From the NCBI RefSeq assembly GCF_003576645.1, contig NC_044917.1:9550638-9614637 (forward strand): a DNA stretch of 64,000 bases. The letters run 5' to 3'. The notes under the pieces are model-generated. The model was not told the origin of the DNA. It made no database searches and saw nothing but the letters and a program-made list of their open reading frames with translations. Of the stretch, positions 48,946 to 59,905 are shown in pieces. Positions within the stretch are counted from its first letter, which is position 1. Every line of letters begins with the position of its first letter. The DNA comes from Ipomoea triloba. Lineage: Eukaryota; Streptophyta; Magnoliopsida; Solanales; Convolvulaceae. Made by a program: the position numbers and the translations under genes.

Positions 48946-48986
<41 letters not shown>
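48467..48986. mobile_element. GAGAAC-type element ending in (TC)n(TA)n
   Basis: Starts GAGAACAAGTCCTTAGGAG right after (TA)n. The right side has TTGTTCTTAGTTTTCTCC then TTCTCATGGGA and (TC)n/(TA)n at 48949-48986. The interior repeats TTTTGCACATTTAGTATTAA three times. Confidence 0.55.
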
Positions 48987-49147
48987 GAAAATCATCTCCC
49001 ACATGATCGAGAACTATAGACAAATAATATGGGTTGTCCATCTTGGGTGTGTGTATGATTGTGAATTTTTCTTATTTATTTACCTCTTTATTTACATAGA
49101 AGTGCTTTGGAAATTTTGATTTGTGTTTTGAATGTTGGAATGATTAT

Positions 49148-50402
49148 TGTTAGGAATAAGTGTTATTAGATTTTGATGATGTAAATGATATTGTATAGGC
49201 ACAGTAGACCCCTTATTCTTTGTAAATTTAGATAGGCTTCAGAGTCCATCTAACTAAAAGGAAGGGCTTCAAAAAGAAGCGACTGAGAGGAAGATTCGGA
49301 AGGAAGCATCTGGAATGAGAATAGCCTAGAAGAAGATATGTGGAATCTTAATGGAGGAATAAATTAAGGGCATTTAAGGCTATCTTCCAAATCCATAGGA
49401 ACTTTATTGAAGACCTTTTAAGGAAGATATCTTGAGAAGAAGTTCATATGAGGAAGAACAAAAAAGAGTTGTTAGACATGTGTAACTTGTTTGACATCTA
49501 GGAGTCTACATGCAGAACAAATTGGTGATAAACATGAGTAACTCTTTTTTACCTTTGTGTGTTTATACACTGATAGGGAAACAATCATTACCCTATGGAT
49601 TTCAAGTTGCAATAGTTCAAAGATAAGGCAACATATTTTTTGGGATTGTGGCAGCTTTTGGATAGTTATGACTTGTTGAGCGACAACAAGCAAATTCAAA
49701 TTTCAAAGTTGGCGCTCACCCCTCCTCTTCTAATCTATTAAAGGAGGACCCAAGCTTAGAAGAAGTTGTTGGATCCGTTGCTCAAAGTTATTAAGAGAAA
49801 ATATTTTATTGCTAAATCAAGTCTTCTAAGCTAATAAGGAATCAATTTGATTCTATCAAATCCAACACTTAGCCTACAACCATCTCTCTAGTTGAAGGAA
49901 GTTGGGGGGTCAACCTAGCAAGGCGACTTGGTGATTAACCCTTGTGTAGTTTTGATCAAGTAGTGAAAGACAAGGCAAGTTTAGGATTAACCCCTATCTC
50001 AAGGACTGTCAACCGGAAGTAGTTGAAGGCTTCGATCCGCTTTGTGTCTGTGTAACCAAATACTTAGCGGAATCCTCCTTGAGTAAGGAGAATAGTGGAG
50101 TGCGAAAGTACTTCCAAACTACTATACAAATTCTTTGTCTCATCTCATTCATTTTTATTACTTTTACTATTAACTAACCCCATTCTTTACACACACTACC
50201 ACGTCGAAATCACAAAACTTAGCTACATCATTTTAACAAAAAGCTTCAAGACTTCCGCTGCAAGGATACAAATTTCCAAGCTTTGATTTTATAAACTCAA
50301 GCTCTATTAGAGCTATTTTGAAAAAAAAAATTAAAATTGTTAAAAATTCTATTCAACCCCAGCCCCCTCCCCTTCTAAACTTTTGGTTGTCAGGGACCAA
50401 CA
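49148..50402 (+). mobile_element. Copia-type long terminal repeat (about 1255 bp)
   Basis: Begins TGTTAGGAATAAGTG and ends GGGACCAACA, with the TG...CA borders of LTRs. A primer-binding site follows directly. The C-rich stretch AACCCCAGCCCCCTCC and TTTGGTTGTCAGGGACCAAC before the end is typical of plant Copia LTRs. No second LTR or polyprotein is in the window, so it is a truncated 5' end. Frames at 49472-49699 and 50095-50286 lie in the LTR and are not genes. Confidence 0.75.
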
Positions 50403-50404
50403 AG

Positions 50405-50416
50405 TGTTATCAGAGT
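50405..50416 (+). mobile_element. Primer-binding site (initiator-Met tRNA type) and truncated internal region
   Basis: TGTTATCAGAGT differs at two positions from TGGTATCAGAGC, the usual plant Copia site. About 220 bases of internal-looking sequence follow (to about 50640) before similarity to other repeats takes over. Confidence 0.7.
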
Positions 50417-50854
50417 AGTTGTTTTAAACAATCAAATAGTTTGGTCATCTTGAGCAGATCTTTAAAAAAAATTGATATTGTAGCTAAACTTTTAATTAAA
50501 TTGCACAAACTTATGGATCGTATTTCAAGTTTTTCTCAGAAATATTTCGAGGAACGGAAGGCAAGACTCCAAGTACACTTAGGAAAATTATTTTGTTTGA
50601 GATTTATTTTATTGGGCATGAATTTATCTAGTCTATAGCTATGAAAATTATATTTTTGTTCTCTGAATTGTGACAGTTAATGTTTTTATTTCATGCTAGC
50701 TTATTTATTTTTATAAAATATTGTCCTCAATCGCAATACAACATTATACTTTAGCGTTACATTTTAGTCATTATATATTTGACTTGACACCTTGTTGTCC
50801 ATTATTACTCCTTGAATTGGTTTGTCTTGAATATGTGTTTTTTAGTCATCATTA

Positions 50855-51045
50855 ATTAACCTAGAGGCATGCGGGAGAAGTTGGACTAGAAATATGTAAC
50901 ATTAGGGCATATATTTGTAAATGTGGATAATTAGAGGTGAAAATTAAAGAAAAACAAATAATGTACAACTTATGAAACAAATTAAAAATTGTAAATTTTG
51001 CAATATGTATAGTTATTAGTAGTAATAATAAAAGAAATTGCATGG
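50855..51045. repeat. Duplicated block Y, copy 1
   Basis: ATGTAACATTAGGGCATATA and CAAATAATGTACAA are shared with 56765-56970 in the same order. In both places it precedes a copy of the ~0.4-kb unit. Confidence 0.8.
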
Positions 51046-51191
51046 ATACATATATGTAGAGACCGAATGAGTCATTGAAGGAGGAAGGGTAGAACATTAT
51101 TCCGAAGTACTGGGAGGCCAAAATGAGGCGGCAACACTTTGGAAAATAGCAGTAGCTCTCTTCTGGAAGACTACATAAAAAATCTCAATTA

Positions 51192-51841
51192 GGCTATGTT
51201 TGGCAAACCTAGCTGAAAAGGTAGTTGAAAGCTGAAAAGTAGCTGAAAACTGAAAAGCTATAAGCTCGAAGCTGAAATCTGAAAAGTTGTTATGCTTAAA
51301 AGTGTTTGGTAAAATTAGTTTTTTGATAAGCTGATAGATGTAAAAAGATTAAAAAAGACATGTTCATACAATTTAAATAGTTATAAATTTAAATAGGTTT
51401 GTTTATATATTAAAATATAAAATAGTAAAATCAATATATTTTAATAAAATATAAAGTAAGGACATATATTTGAAAACATATAAAGTAAAACAAAATGTTT
51501 ATAATTCATAAGATTAGTTCATACAAAAATCAATGTTCAAACACAAATGTCAAATTGAAATTACAATCAAACATATTGAAGAGAAAAAGCAAAAAGGTTT
51601 AGCCAAAAAGGTTTTAATTGAGAAGGGTAAATGCTTTAAAATAATAAGGTTAAAGATGAAAAAAAAAAAGAGTTAGGAAGCTACTAGCTTATTTTGAAAC
51701 GCTATCTTAGGTAGCGTTCAAAAATAAACTCTTATTTTAAGCTACTAGCTTATTTTAGAAACATTACCAAACAGAGTTTATAGCTTATTAATAGCATAAA
51801 ATAAGCTATAAGCTCCTAAATAAGCTCTGCGAAACAGAGTC
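51192..51841. mobile_element. PIF/Harbinger (Tourist-like) MITE, 650 bp, TTA TSD
   Basis: Ends GGCTATGTTTGGCAAAC and GCGAAACAGAGTC, flanked by TTA on both sides. The insertion splits the string CTCAATTAATGAGATTCATC, which is intact in the sister units at 52667 and 57530. The truncated relative is at 18868. Confidence 0.88.
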
Positions 51842-52503
51842 TTAATGAGATTCATCTTCGAACGTTGATGCATCCATGAAAATGATGGTGATATACTCTA
51901 GACCATGTGGATATTAATTTTCAGCCATGATGATTAAGATTCTTCTGAGGAGACTGAAATTTTATTTCGAGATATATACCTATTGACCACTGCTAAATTA
52001 TATTATTCTCCAGTACTTATGAATTTGATTATTTGCTTGGCCCCCTACGGTGCATTCGCTGTGCATTGCGAATTACTGGGAGGCCAAAGCGCGGGGGCAA
52101 CACTTGGGGAATAGCATTAGCTCTCTTATGGATGACTATGTAAAAAAAAAAAAACAAAAAAAAAACCTAAATTAATGAGACTCATCTTCCAACGCTGATG
52201 CATCTATGATTTATGAATATAATGGTAATATACTCTAAACCTTGTGGATATTAATTTTCACCTATGATGATTAAGATTCTTCTGAGGGGACTAAAATTTT
52301 ATTTCGAGATGTATACCTATTAAAAACTGTTAAATTATATTATTCTCCAGTTCTTATGAATTTGATTATTTGTTTGGCTCCTACCGTGCATTCGTCGTGC
52401 ATTGCTAACAGAATATTGTGCATTCATATTGCTTTGATCATGTATTCTTATACAGTATGTTGCGCATTCCTTTATCAAATATTGTGCATCGATAACTCTG
52501 CTT

Positions 52504-52674
52504 ATGGGTTCAAATACAGCCCAACATCATAGGATGGATATGCAGAGGCAAACGGAGTCATGGAAGGAGGAAGGAGAGAAGATTATTGCGAGGTACTGGG
52601 AAGCCAAAGCGAGGGGGCTGGGCAACACTTGGGATAGCTCTCTTCTGGATGACTACATCAAAAACCTCAATTAA
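52504..52674 (+). pseudogene. Short open frame, unknown C-terminal-exon-like sequence
   Basis: 56 codons ending TAA, including ESWKEEGEKIIARYWEAKAR and SSLLDDYIKNLN. It is the only unit copy in which this frame is fully open; others are frameshifted (for example near 57880). Such a conserved end shared by broken copies suggests descent from the last exon of a gene. Family not recognised. Confidence 0.4.
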
Positions 52675-53208
52675 TGAGATTCATCTTCCTACATTGATGC
52701 ATCCATGAATATAATGGTGATATATTCTAGACCTTGTGGATATTAATTTTCACCCATTATGATTAAGATTATTCTGTGAGAATTGAAATTTCATTTCAAG
52801 ATATATACATGTTGACAACTGCTAAATTATATTATTCTCCAGTTCTTATAAGTTTGATTATTTGCTTGGCCCCTACTATGCATTTGCCGTGCATTACTAT
52901 ACAAAATACAATGCATTCATATTGCTTTAATCGTGCATTCTTATACAGTATGTTGAGCATTCCTTTATCTAATGTTGTGCATCGATAATTCTCTGCTTGT
53001 ATATTCAAACACAGCCCAACATCATACGGTGGACATCCCAATGTCCTATGGTGCACCATACTAAGTGCACTAGTGCATATCTCACCAATCTACGATACAC
53101 AATTTACAACATTGGCTTGCACAACCAACACAACCGAATGCACGTACTACCCAAAATTCATACATATATGATGAGTATAATTGTGAGTGTAAATATGAGG
53201 GTGTAAAA

Positions 53209-54472
53209 TGTCGTTCCGCTGAGGATTGGAGCTATGGCACGTAATTGTGTGAATTAAGAAATTCTAGGCACTAGAGCAATTGAATAAAATAGAATCCAAG
53301 TAAATGATAACTGAATAGGGAAATTAAAGGGAATAAATTGACTAATGAATAAATTGTATGATAAAGAAATGGGTCAGATTAAGGGTATTGCAATCTTGAT
53401 GTTCTAACAACTTAGAATTAGGGACAGAAGAATTAACCTAGGGATTTATGGGCAATGCACACAAGAATTCAATTCAGCTACTTTCGTAATCAATAAATAT
53501 AATTAGGCTAGGATTGCCCCACTTTCGTGATGCATTAATCATAGTCTTAAGCACCTAAGCATTGTAAGCCCCCGAATTACCCTTATTCTCATAGTATGAA
53601 AAATTAGGTTGAAAATGGTAAGGCTCGAGGTCTTCACCCAAATTTCGTTGTAATGAATCCCTCTCCTAAACTAGCAATCAATTGTGGCCACCAATTAATA
53701 ACAAGTAGAATTCAATCCCCAATTCAACATAAACCCTAGGTGAATGATTCAATCCCTTTATGCAATAATCACAAATTGAACATCAAGATTAACAATAGAT
53801 CTCTAATCTAAACCCATAAACGAACTACTTGCTCATTATTAAAGTAAACAAAGCAAAGCAAGAATTAACTGGAAGTCATAGCAATAAATCTGAGAAATTA
53901 AAGAATTAAAAGGAAGAACTTTACTAACAATCTCGAAGAGTAAATCCAATCCAAACCACGATTCCAAGCTTGGAAACGTATTCAAGTATGTAAAACGGTG
54001 CTAATCTATGCTATGGAAAACTCTAAAGAGAAGGAAAATTGTAATGAACTAAACTTGGGCTCGGAATACCTAAAAAGACAGCAAATTGCGTCATTAAATA
54101 CTGGACAGTAGCAGGGTCACGGGCACCCTCACGGCCGGGATCGTGGTCGTGAGGTGCGGTGGCCCACTGCTGTCCGTGTAGTGCCTCACGGGCAGCCTCA
54201 TGGCCGTGAGGTACCTTCTCTGCTTGTCTTCTGACTTCTTTTGTGCTCCGTTGCTCCTTTCCGACCTTGGGTAGATTCCTATGCTCCGAAAACTTGTCCA
54301 AGATGACCAAGAATCCTTCCTTTGCTCCTCGTTCGTGAATAAACTAAGATTAAATAAATGCAATACACAAACGAGCCTCAAATTCATCAAGGTAAAGGAA
54401 ATAAGCAACAAAACCAACTAAATTATGGGGCAAATAATAGTATAAAATCATATGTATCAATATACACCAACA
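53209..54472 (-). mobile_element. Probable solo LTR or LTR-retroelement piece
   Basis: On the minus strand it begins TGTTGGTGTATATTGATAC and ends CA (TG at 53209 on plus). The sequence is complex and non-coding, with a GC-rich stretch at 54110-54215 where CACGGGCA / CCGTGAGGT motifs repeat. No TSD was found. The 95- and 107-residue minus frames overlap the GC-rich part and have no family features. Confidence 0.45.
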
Positions 54473-54947
54473 CCCAAATATAGGTAATATTATACCCAAA
54501 AAAAATGCAAAAAAAAAAAAAAATTACTAATCACTTTTCATTAACAAACACTCCATCCATGATAAAGAAATCATAAGTCCAATTCGCAGTAGTGATGATC
54601 CAAGAAAATAGGAAACAAATTATCACATCTACAACAGTTTAAAAAAAAAAAAAAAAAACTCTACTATTCGTCTATCCCCACTTAAAATCTAAGCATCTAA
54701 ATAAAATTTTTGAAAAAACATATATATAGATGAAAAATAAAAATATGTACTAAACATTCCTCAATTAATGAGATTCATCTCCCTACGTTGATGCATCCAT
54801 GAATATAATGGTGATATACTCTAGACCTTGTGGATATTATTTTTCACCCATGATGATTAATATTCTTCCGAGGGGACTGAAATTTTATTTCGAGATATAT
54901 TCTTGTTGACAACTGGTAATTATATTATTCTCCAGTTCTTATGAATT

Positions 54948-55080
54948 TTTTTTTTTTTTTTTTTTTTTTTNTTTTTTTTTTTTTTTTTTTTTTTTGTGGA
55001 TGGTTCATTTCATTAACAAATGAAAGAAACATGTGCTCTTGAAATTCTATTTCGACAAACCCGTTGATATGTCTTGGCCC
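54948..55080 (-). mobile_element. Poly-T plus short 3'-end insert (LINE- or SINE-like)
   Basis: A long T run with one N is followed by GTGGATGGTTCATTTCATTA and about 90 more bases that replace TTGATTATTTGC of the other units. The same insert is at 57667-57760. Read on minus it is a short sequence with a poly-A tail, as left by retroposition. Confidence 0.5.
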
Positions 55081-55144
55081 CTAACGTGCATTCATCGTGC
55101 GAAAGCCTACGCCTTCAAGTTGCTCCAACTTCTGGAAGGAGGAT

Positions 55145-55639
55145 GGGTATTATTTGTGCGTGTATTATTTGTGCGTGTATTTGAGTGTTGTTGAAAAATA
55201 AAAATAATTTTTATTTTGGTGCGTATGTTCAGGCCTGTAATGTTTATGCAATCTAATATATTATATTTATCCTAATTAATAAGCGTTTGAAAATCGTGTC
55301 TCTTAATTAATATTGTAAAAATATTTGCATATTGATGGATGATTAATATAATGGATACTAAATACGCAAATAACCTAAATATGGATTGTGATTTTGCAAA
55401 GCAATTAATAATATTCTTTCTACTATAACTATAATGAATAAATGCATACCATAACAAATGATTATTAAAATGCTAAAAAGGGGGTGAATAGCAAGTCCTC
55501 CATTTCTTCCATTCCGCCAATTTTCTTGGCTTAGCTTATTCTTTTGTTCCTTCAATTCCCTCATGGAGTTCGATAACAAGACCAAAAATGATAACACCTT
55601 TGAAATCCCATTTTTACCATTCACAAAGAATGGCTTCAA
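55145..55639. repeat. Left half of the duplicated 44-kb block
   Basis: Matches 44415-44815 and, in part, 42985-43560. Shared landmarks are the tract around the GCGTATGTT string, the TAATATAATGGATACTAAAT string, and the stretch leading to the SFLPLT-like coding start. It shows that the block existed in at least three diverged copies. Confidence 0.7.
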
Positions 55640-56525
55640 GAGCATCCAGACTTGTGGTTTATATTTGATTTTTTCAGACTAAAAAATCATCCAATCCGTA
55701 CGAATCAATAGAAAAAGAAAATCCCTTATGTTACACCAGATCCAGCTCGGTTATTGATAGAGTAAATAGATCTGTCATTTCTTGCAATCTCTCTTCTGAT
55801 TCAAAATCGTGGTGTAACGCGTATCCTCCCATGTTCCGTTCATGGAATCGGTGAAAGAAATCAAAAAATGGATTTTTGTTAAAGAATGAAATCTTACTGG
55901 AACTGTCCAAATCTGGGTCATCCTTCGGAACCATATCACATCTCGGATCTAATGAAATAGAATGAATTGAGACAGTATTTTGTAAATACGTAATGATTTT
56001 GAATAAATGAATCATTTCTTTATTTTCTGATCGCCGGACAAAAGAAAGATGTTTCATCAACAATTTCTGTTGTCTAGTGGACCTCCCAGTAGGATTCGAA
56101 CCCAGATGAAGTTCTGACCATCTATCAGAGAAAAAAGAACGATGATTAATCATCGGTTTCTCGCGTTTAAGAGTTGGTTTTTAATTAGTGTGGGGAGGAG
56201 TTTTTTATAATTTAAAACTTCTGCAAGGATGGTTTATTTGTGGCCCCCAGTGCTTACAAAGTGAAAGGAGAAAAAGCCAAAAAAAACACATGAGGTGCAC
56301 ATTTTTTGCACTTGCCGCACGCCTAGCTGGCACATGGGGTGCACGCGCCGCTAGGCGCGTAAATAGTGAATTTTTAATTTTATTTTTTTTTCGTTCTTTT
56401 TTCTAGCCAAGTCGGAACTTTTGTTTTTGTTTTTTTTTTTTTCCCTTTGCTTCCTCTCTCCTCTCACTCTCTTTCTTAGTGGCTTCTTAAAAACTGTACA
56501 AAGAATTAAATTGATAAGGATGCTC
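55640..56525. mobile_element. 886-bp inverted-end element containing the ycf2 fragment
   Basis: It begins GAGCATCC and ends GGATGCTC (perfect 8-bp inverted ends), flanked by CAA on the left and TAA on the right. The related block at 44.8 kb has the same flanks with no insert (cttcaaagttgaattc), giving an empty site. About 45 bases lie between the left end and ycf2, and about 345 bases between ycf2 and the right end. Its ends resemble the GGGCATC-type element at 58971. PIF/Harbinger-like by its 3-bp target, but one TSD base differs. Confidence 0.65.
55689..56180 (-). pseudogene. ycf2: Nuclear copy of a chloroplast ycf2 fragment (NUPT)
   Basis: Read on the minus strand, this translates to an internal part of plastid Ycf2: [56 protein letters not shown] and [14 protein letters not shown] are recognisable family strings. 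The match starts before the Met at 56153 (upstream codons still fit Ycf2). It continues past a stop at 55731, where the expected Tyr codon has become TAA, to about 55689. In-frame deletions are seen near RSTRQQKLL. It is far shorter than the plastid gene (over 2000 codons), so it is a non-functional plastid insertion. It sits inside the 886-bp inverted-end element (55640-56525). The ends are estimated from where Ycf2 similarity fades. Confidence 0.9.
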
Positions 56526-56757
56526 TAAGGTTGAATTCATGAGTGATGGTGGTTTCTTCATACACCCAAGGGAATACTTGGATGGCTTAGAGCAATTTGA
56601 TTATGATGGCTAGAGGTTTTACCTTGTTTGGGCATCATTTAACCCTGATCTATCAATTCCATTGCACTGCTTTGACCCTTTTATTCTCATGGCAAGTGAA
56701 AACTTTTCAACTGACTTAACTGCTTTTTTTGAACAAAAGGGTGAAAATAACTAACCT
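56526..56757 (+). pseudogene. Second broken copy of the unidentified gene's first exon
   Basis: Closely similar to 44816-45040. It restarts right after the ycf2-bearing element and reads MSDGGFFIHPREYLDGLEQF. A TAG then interrupts the frame where the other copy has an AGT codon, and similarity ends after the TTTTTTGAACAAAAGGGTG stretch. Together with 55170-55639 it forms one block that also exists at about 44.4-45.0 kb. Confidence 0.6.
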
Positions 56758-56764
56758 AGAAGCA

Positions 56765-56970
56765 TGCAGGAGGAGAAGTTGAATATGATTTTTTTTTTAG
56801 TCATTAATTAACCTGAGGCATGCAGGAAAAGTTGGATTGAAAATATGTAACATTAGGGCATATATTTGTGAATGTGGATAATTAGAGGCTAAAATTAAAG
56901 GAAAAAAAAAACAAATAATGTACAAATTGTGAAACAAATTAAAAATTGCAAATTTTATAGTTAGTAGTAA
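56765..56970. repeat. Duplicated block Y, copy 2
   Basis: Counterpart of 50855-51045, preceding the unit at 56976. Confidence 0.8.
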
Positions 56971-58030
56971 TAACACTTGGGGAATAACAGTAGCTCTGAT
57001 CTCTTATGGATGACTACATAAAAAATTTCAATTAATAAAATTCATCTTCCAACGTTGATGCATCCATTAATATAATGGTGATATACTCTAGACTTTGTGG
57101 ATATTAATTTTCACCCATGATCGTTAAGATTCTTCTACGAGAGATTAAAATTTCATTTGGAGATATATATACATGTTGACAATTGCTAATTTATTTTATT
57201 CTCCAGATCTTATGAATTTTGATTATTTGTTTGGCCCCTACCGTGCACTTGTCGTGCATTTCTATATTGAATATCGTGCATTCATATTGCTTTGATCGTG
57301 CATTCTTATACAGTATGTTGCGTATTCCTTTATGGAATATTGTGCATCGATAACTCTCTGCTTGTGCATTAAAATATAGCCCAACACCATGTGGTGGACA
57401 TGCAAAGGCAAAAACAGTCATGGAAAGAGGAAGGGGGAGAAGATTATTACGAGGTATTGGAAAACCAAAGCGAGGGGCCAACACTTGGGAATAGCAATAG
57501 CTCTCTTCTAGATGACTACATCAAAAACCTCAATTAATGAGATTCGTCTTCCTAAGTTGATGCATCCATGAATATAATGGTGATATTCTTCTGAGGGGAC
57601 TGAAATTTTATTTCGAGATATATACTTGTTGATAACTTGCTAATTATATTATTCTCCAGTTCTTATGATTTTTTTTTTTTTTGTGGATGGTTCATTTCAT
57701 TAACAAATGAGAGAAAGATGTGCTCTTGAAATCCTATTTCAACAAACCCGTTGATATGTCTTGGCCCCTAACGTGCATTCATCGTGCATTCGCCGGACAA
57801 AAGCCTACGCCTTCAAGTTGCTCCAACTTCTGGAAGGAGGAAGGGGTGAAGATTACTGCGAGCTACTGGGAGACCAAAGCGAGGGGGCAACACTTGGGAA
57901 TAGCAGCTCTCTTCTGGATGACTACATCAAAAACTCAGTTAATGAGATTCATCTTCTAACATTGATGCATCCATCATCCATGAATATATTAGGTGATATA
58001 CTCTAGACCTTGTGGATATTAATTTTCACC

Positions 58031-58650
58031 CAACTGGGTCACCTTCTCTAGCAAAGGGAAAGGCAACCAAAAGCCTTCTCCTTCGCAAGAGAAGGCAACC
58101 CAACTGTTCGCCGGCAGCAACTTTGTTTTTTTTTAAGATAGATCAAACTCACGTCTAACTTGCTTTTGAGTTCGGTATTTCAAAAAGAAAAAAAAAATGA
58201 CAAAAGCAAGTGAAACATGCGTTTCTAACCTCAAACACATGTCCCAAAGTATCTTTTCCTATTTTTGTGCACGTTTTTAAAACGTCCTACTTTTGTCCAT
58301 TATTAAGAAAAGTGTCCACTTTTTCGAGATCGTGACTTTCCACCATTTGGTCAAAATTCTTAAACGCATAACAACGTAGTATCAGAAACTACTACTCTGC
58401 ATGTGTAAGACTGAAGAACCTTCCAAAAACACACTTGATATATTTCTAGTTTACAAAACGTCTCGAATGGATTGCTTACTATATATTGTGACAAACAGAA
58501 AAATGGCTCCTGCCCAAACCATCTAAAGCTATTAAACAAATATGTTCCAACAAAAATATGAATATGATAGCATATTTACTAAATACCATTAGCTGTCACC
58601 TATACATGTAATAGATATTGTACATACCAAGGATACAACTTCCACTTCAT
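58031..58650. other. Intergenic and 3' flank of the ApaG gene
   Basis: GAAGGCAACCAAAAGCCTTC-like short palindromes at 58045-58100; otherwise no feature. The 3' UTR of the minus-strand gene is expected near 58500-58652. Confidence 0.4.
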
Positions 58651-58652
58651 CT

Positions 58653-59874
58653 TCACAATTTCCACAGTTCCTGATCTGAAAGATTGTCCGTGCCATCTCC
58701 AAATGTGGAGAGGGAAAAGGGGGCAATAGCCACATTGAATGTTCGAGAGCCTACCCTATCAATATGCTTCATCTCATAGTCACCCTCCTATACAGTTCAA
58801 ATAAAATAAATAAATAAAGATCTACATGAATTATAGTAAGGCATTGAAATATTAGGCCATTTTTTGGAATAATTAATCATCACATTCCCAATTTCAAGTC
58901 ATACCACAATACAACTTAAGCCATTTTTGTACCAAAAATCTTCAAGCCATCAATACTTTAACACTATAAGGGCATCTCCAGTGTGGGGAGAAAAGGACAA
59001 GAAAGGGTTGGAGGGAAGGGGAGTATTTTTCTCCGGAGAGATTGTTCTGTCCGGAGAAAAGGGGGTCAGGGCGCGTGGCGCATGCATCACTAGTGTGCCT
59101 GCATGCACCACTTTTGGTGGAGACAACTGTCCGACCATCAGTTAAAAAATATATATATATGGCCCAACGGCTTGACTGTTGAGGCTAAAAAAATTTAATT
59201 AAATTATATTTTGTAATTCAAAAATTATTTTATTTCTTTATTTTAATTTATTTTAATTTAAAATCAAAATTTGAAATTATATTATAAGTTTGAAATTAAA
59301 ATTATAGTCAAGTTAACAAAGTCATATCATAGATGATATGGAGGAGTAGGATCCACAAAATGAAGAAAAAGGGGGAGAAGGATTAAAAAGAAAATAGGGG
59401 AAGAGATAAAATGGTGATGTGGAAGAGTTGGGCCCAGAAAATGGGAGAAGAGTTGTGGATGCCCTAAGTATTTGCATTGGCATGCTGAGAAGAAAGAGTC
59501 GAAAAGGGAGACGGAATATGCAATTATTACGTAGAAAATGTGAACAAATGAAAGTGCTAAAAGCTTCATATTTCTCAAGGGGATAAGAGACTAATTCAAA
59601 AAAAAAAAAAAAAAAAAAAAAAACTTAATTGGGTCAGTTACCAAACTCAAAAACACTTTAAATAGATGCCCAAACTCAAGCATAGTTGTAAAAATCGGCC
59701 TAGGCGCCCCTAAGCCTAGGGAATTTTCAAGCCTAAGCGCCTTTTAGTTGGCCGGCCGACTAGCCAGCTAACTAAGCGCCCAACTCGGCCGAGTCGACGC
59801 CCAACTTGGCCGAGTCAGCCGAGTTTTTTTTTCCATTCGATAAAGAAGATGAGAGTTAGGATTTATTTTATTTA

Positions 59875-59905
<31 letters not shown>

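Larger units (their letters stand above)
51058..58030. repeat. Dispersed tandem family, about seven copies of a 0.35-0.45-kb unit
   Basis: Copies: 51058-51191 plus 51842-52066 (split by a MITE), 52067-52432, 52504-52900, 54760-55108, 56976-57270, 57400-57772 and 57790-58030. Common landmarks are GGAAGGAGGAAGG, CTGGATGACTACATCAAAAA, GATGCATCCATGAATATAAT and TTATATTATTCTCCAGTTCT. The units between 52.9 and 54.76 kb are interrupted by an LTR-like insert. They carry a short degenerate coding stretch (see 52504). Confidence 0.8.

Noticed and set aside
54023..54417. Minus-strand frames of 95 and 107 codons
   Set aside because: Two overlapping frames over a GC-rich repeat in LTR-like DNA, with no recognisable domain.
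56188..56406. 72-codon plus-strand frame
   Set aside because: It lies in the right part of the inverted-end element, with an Ala/Arg-rich run over GCGC motifs and no family signal.
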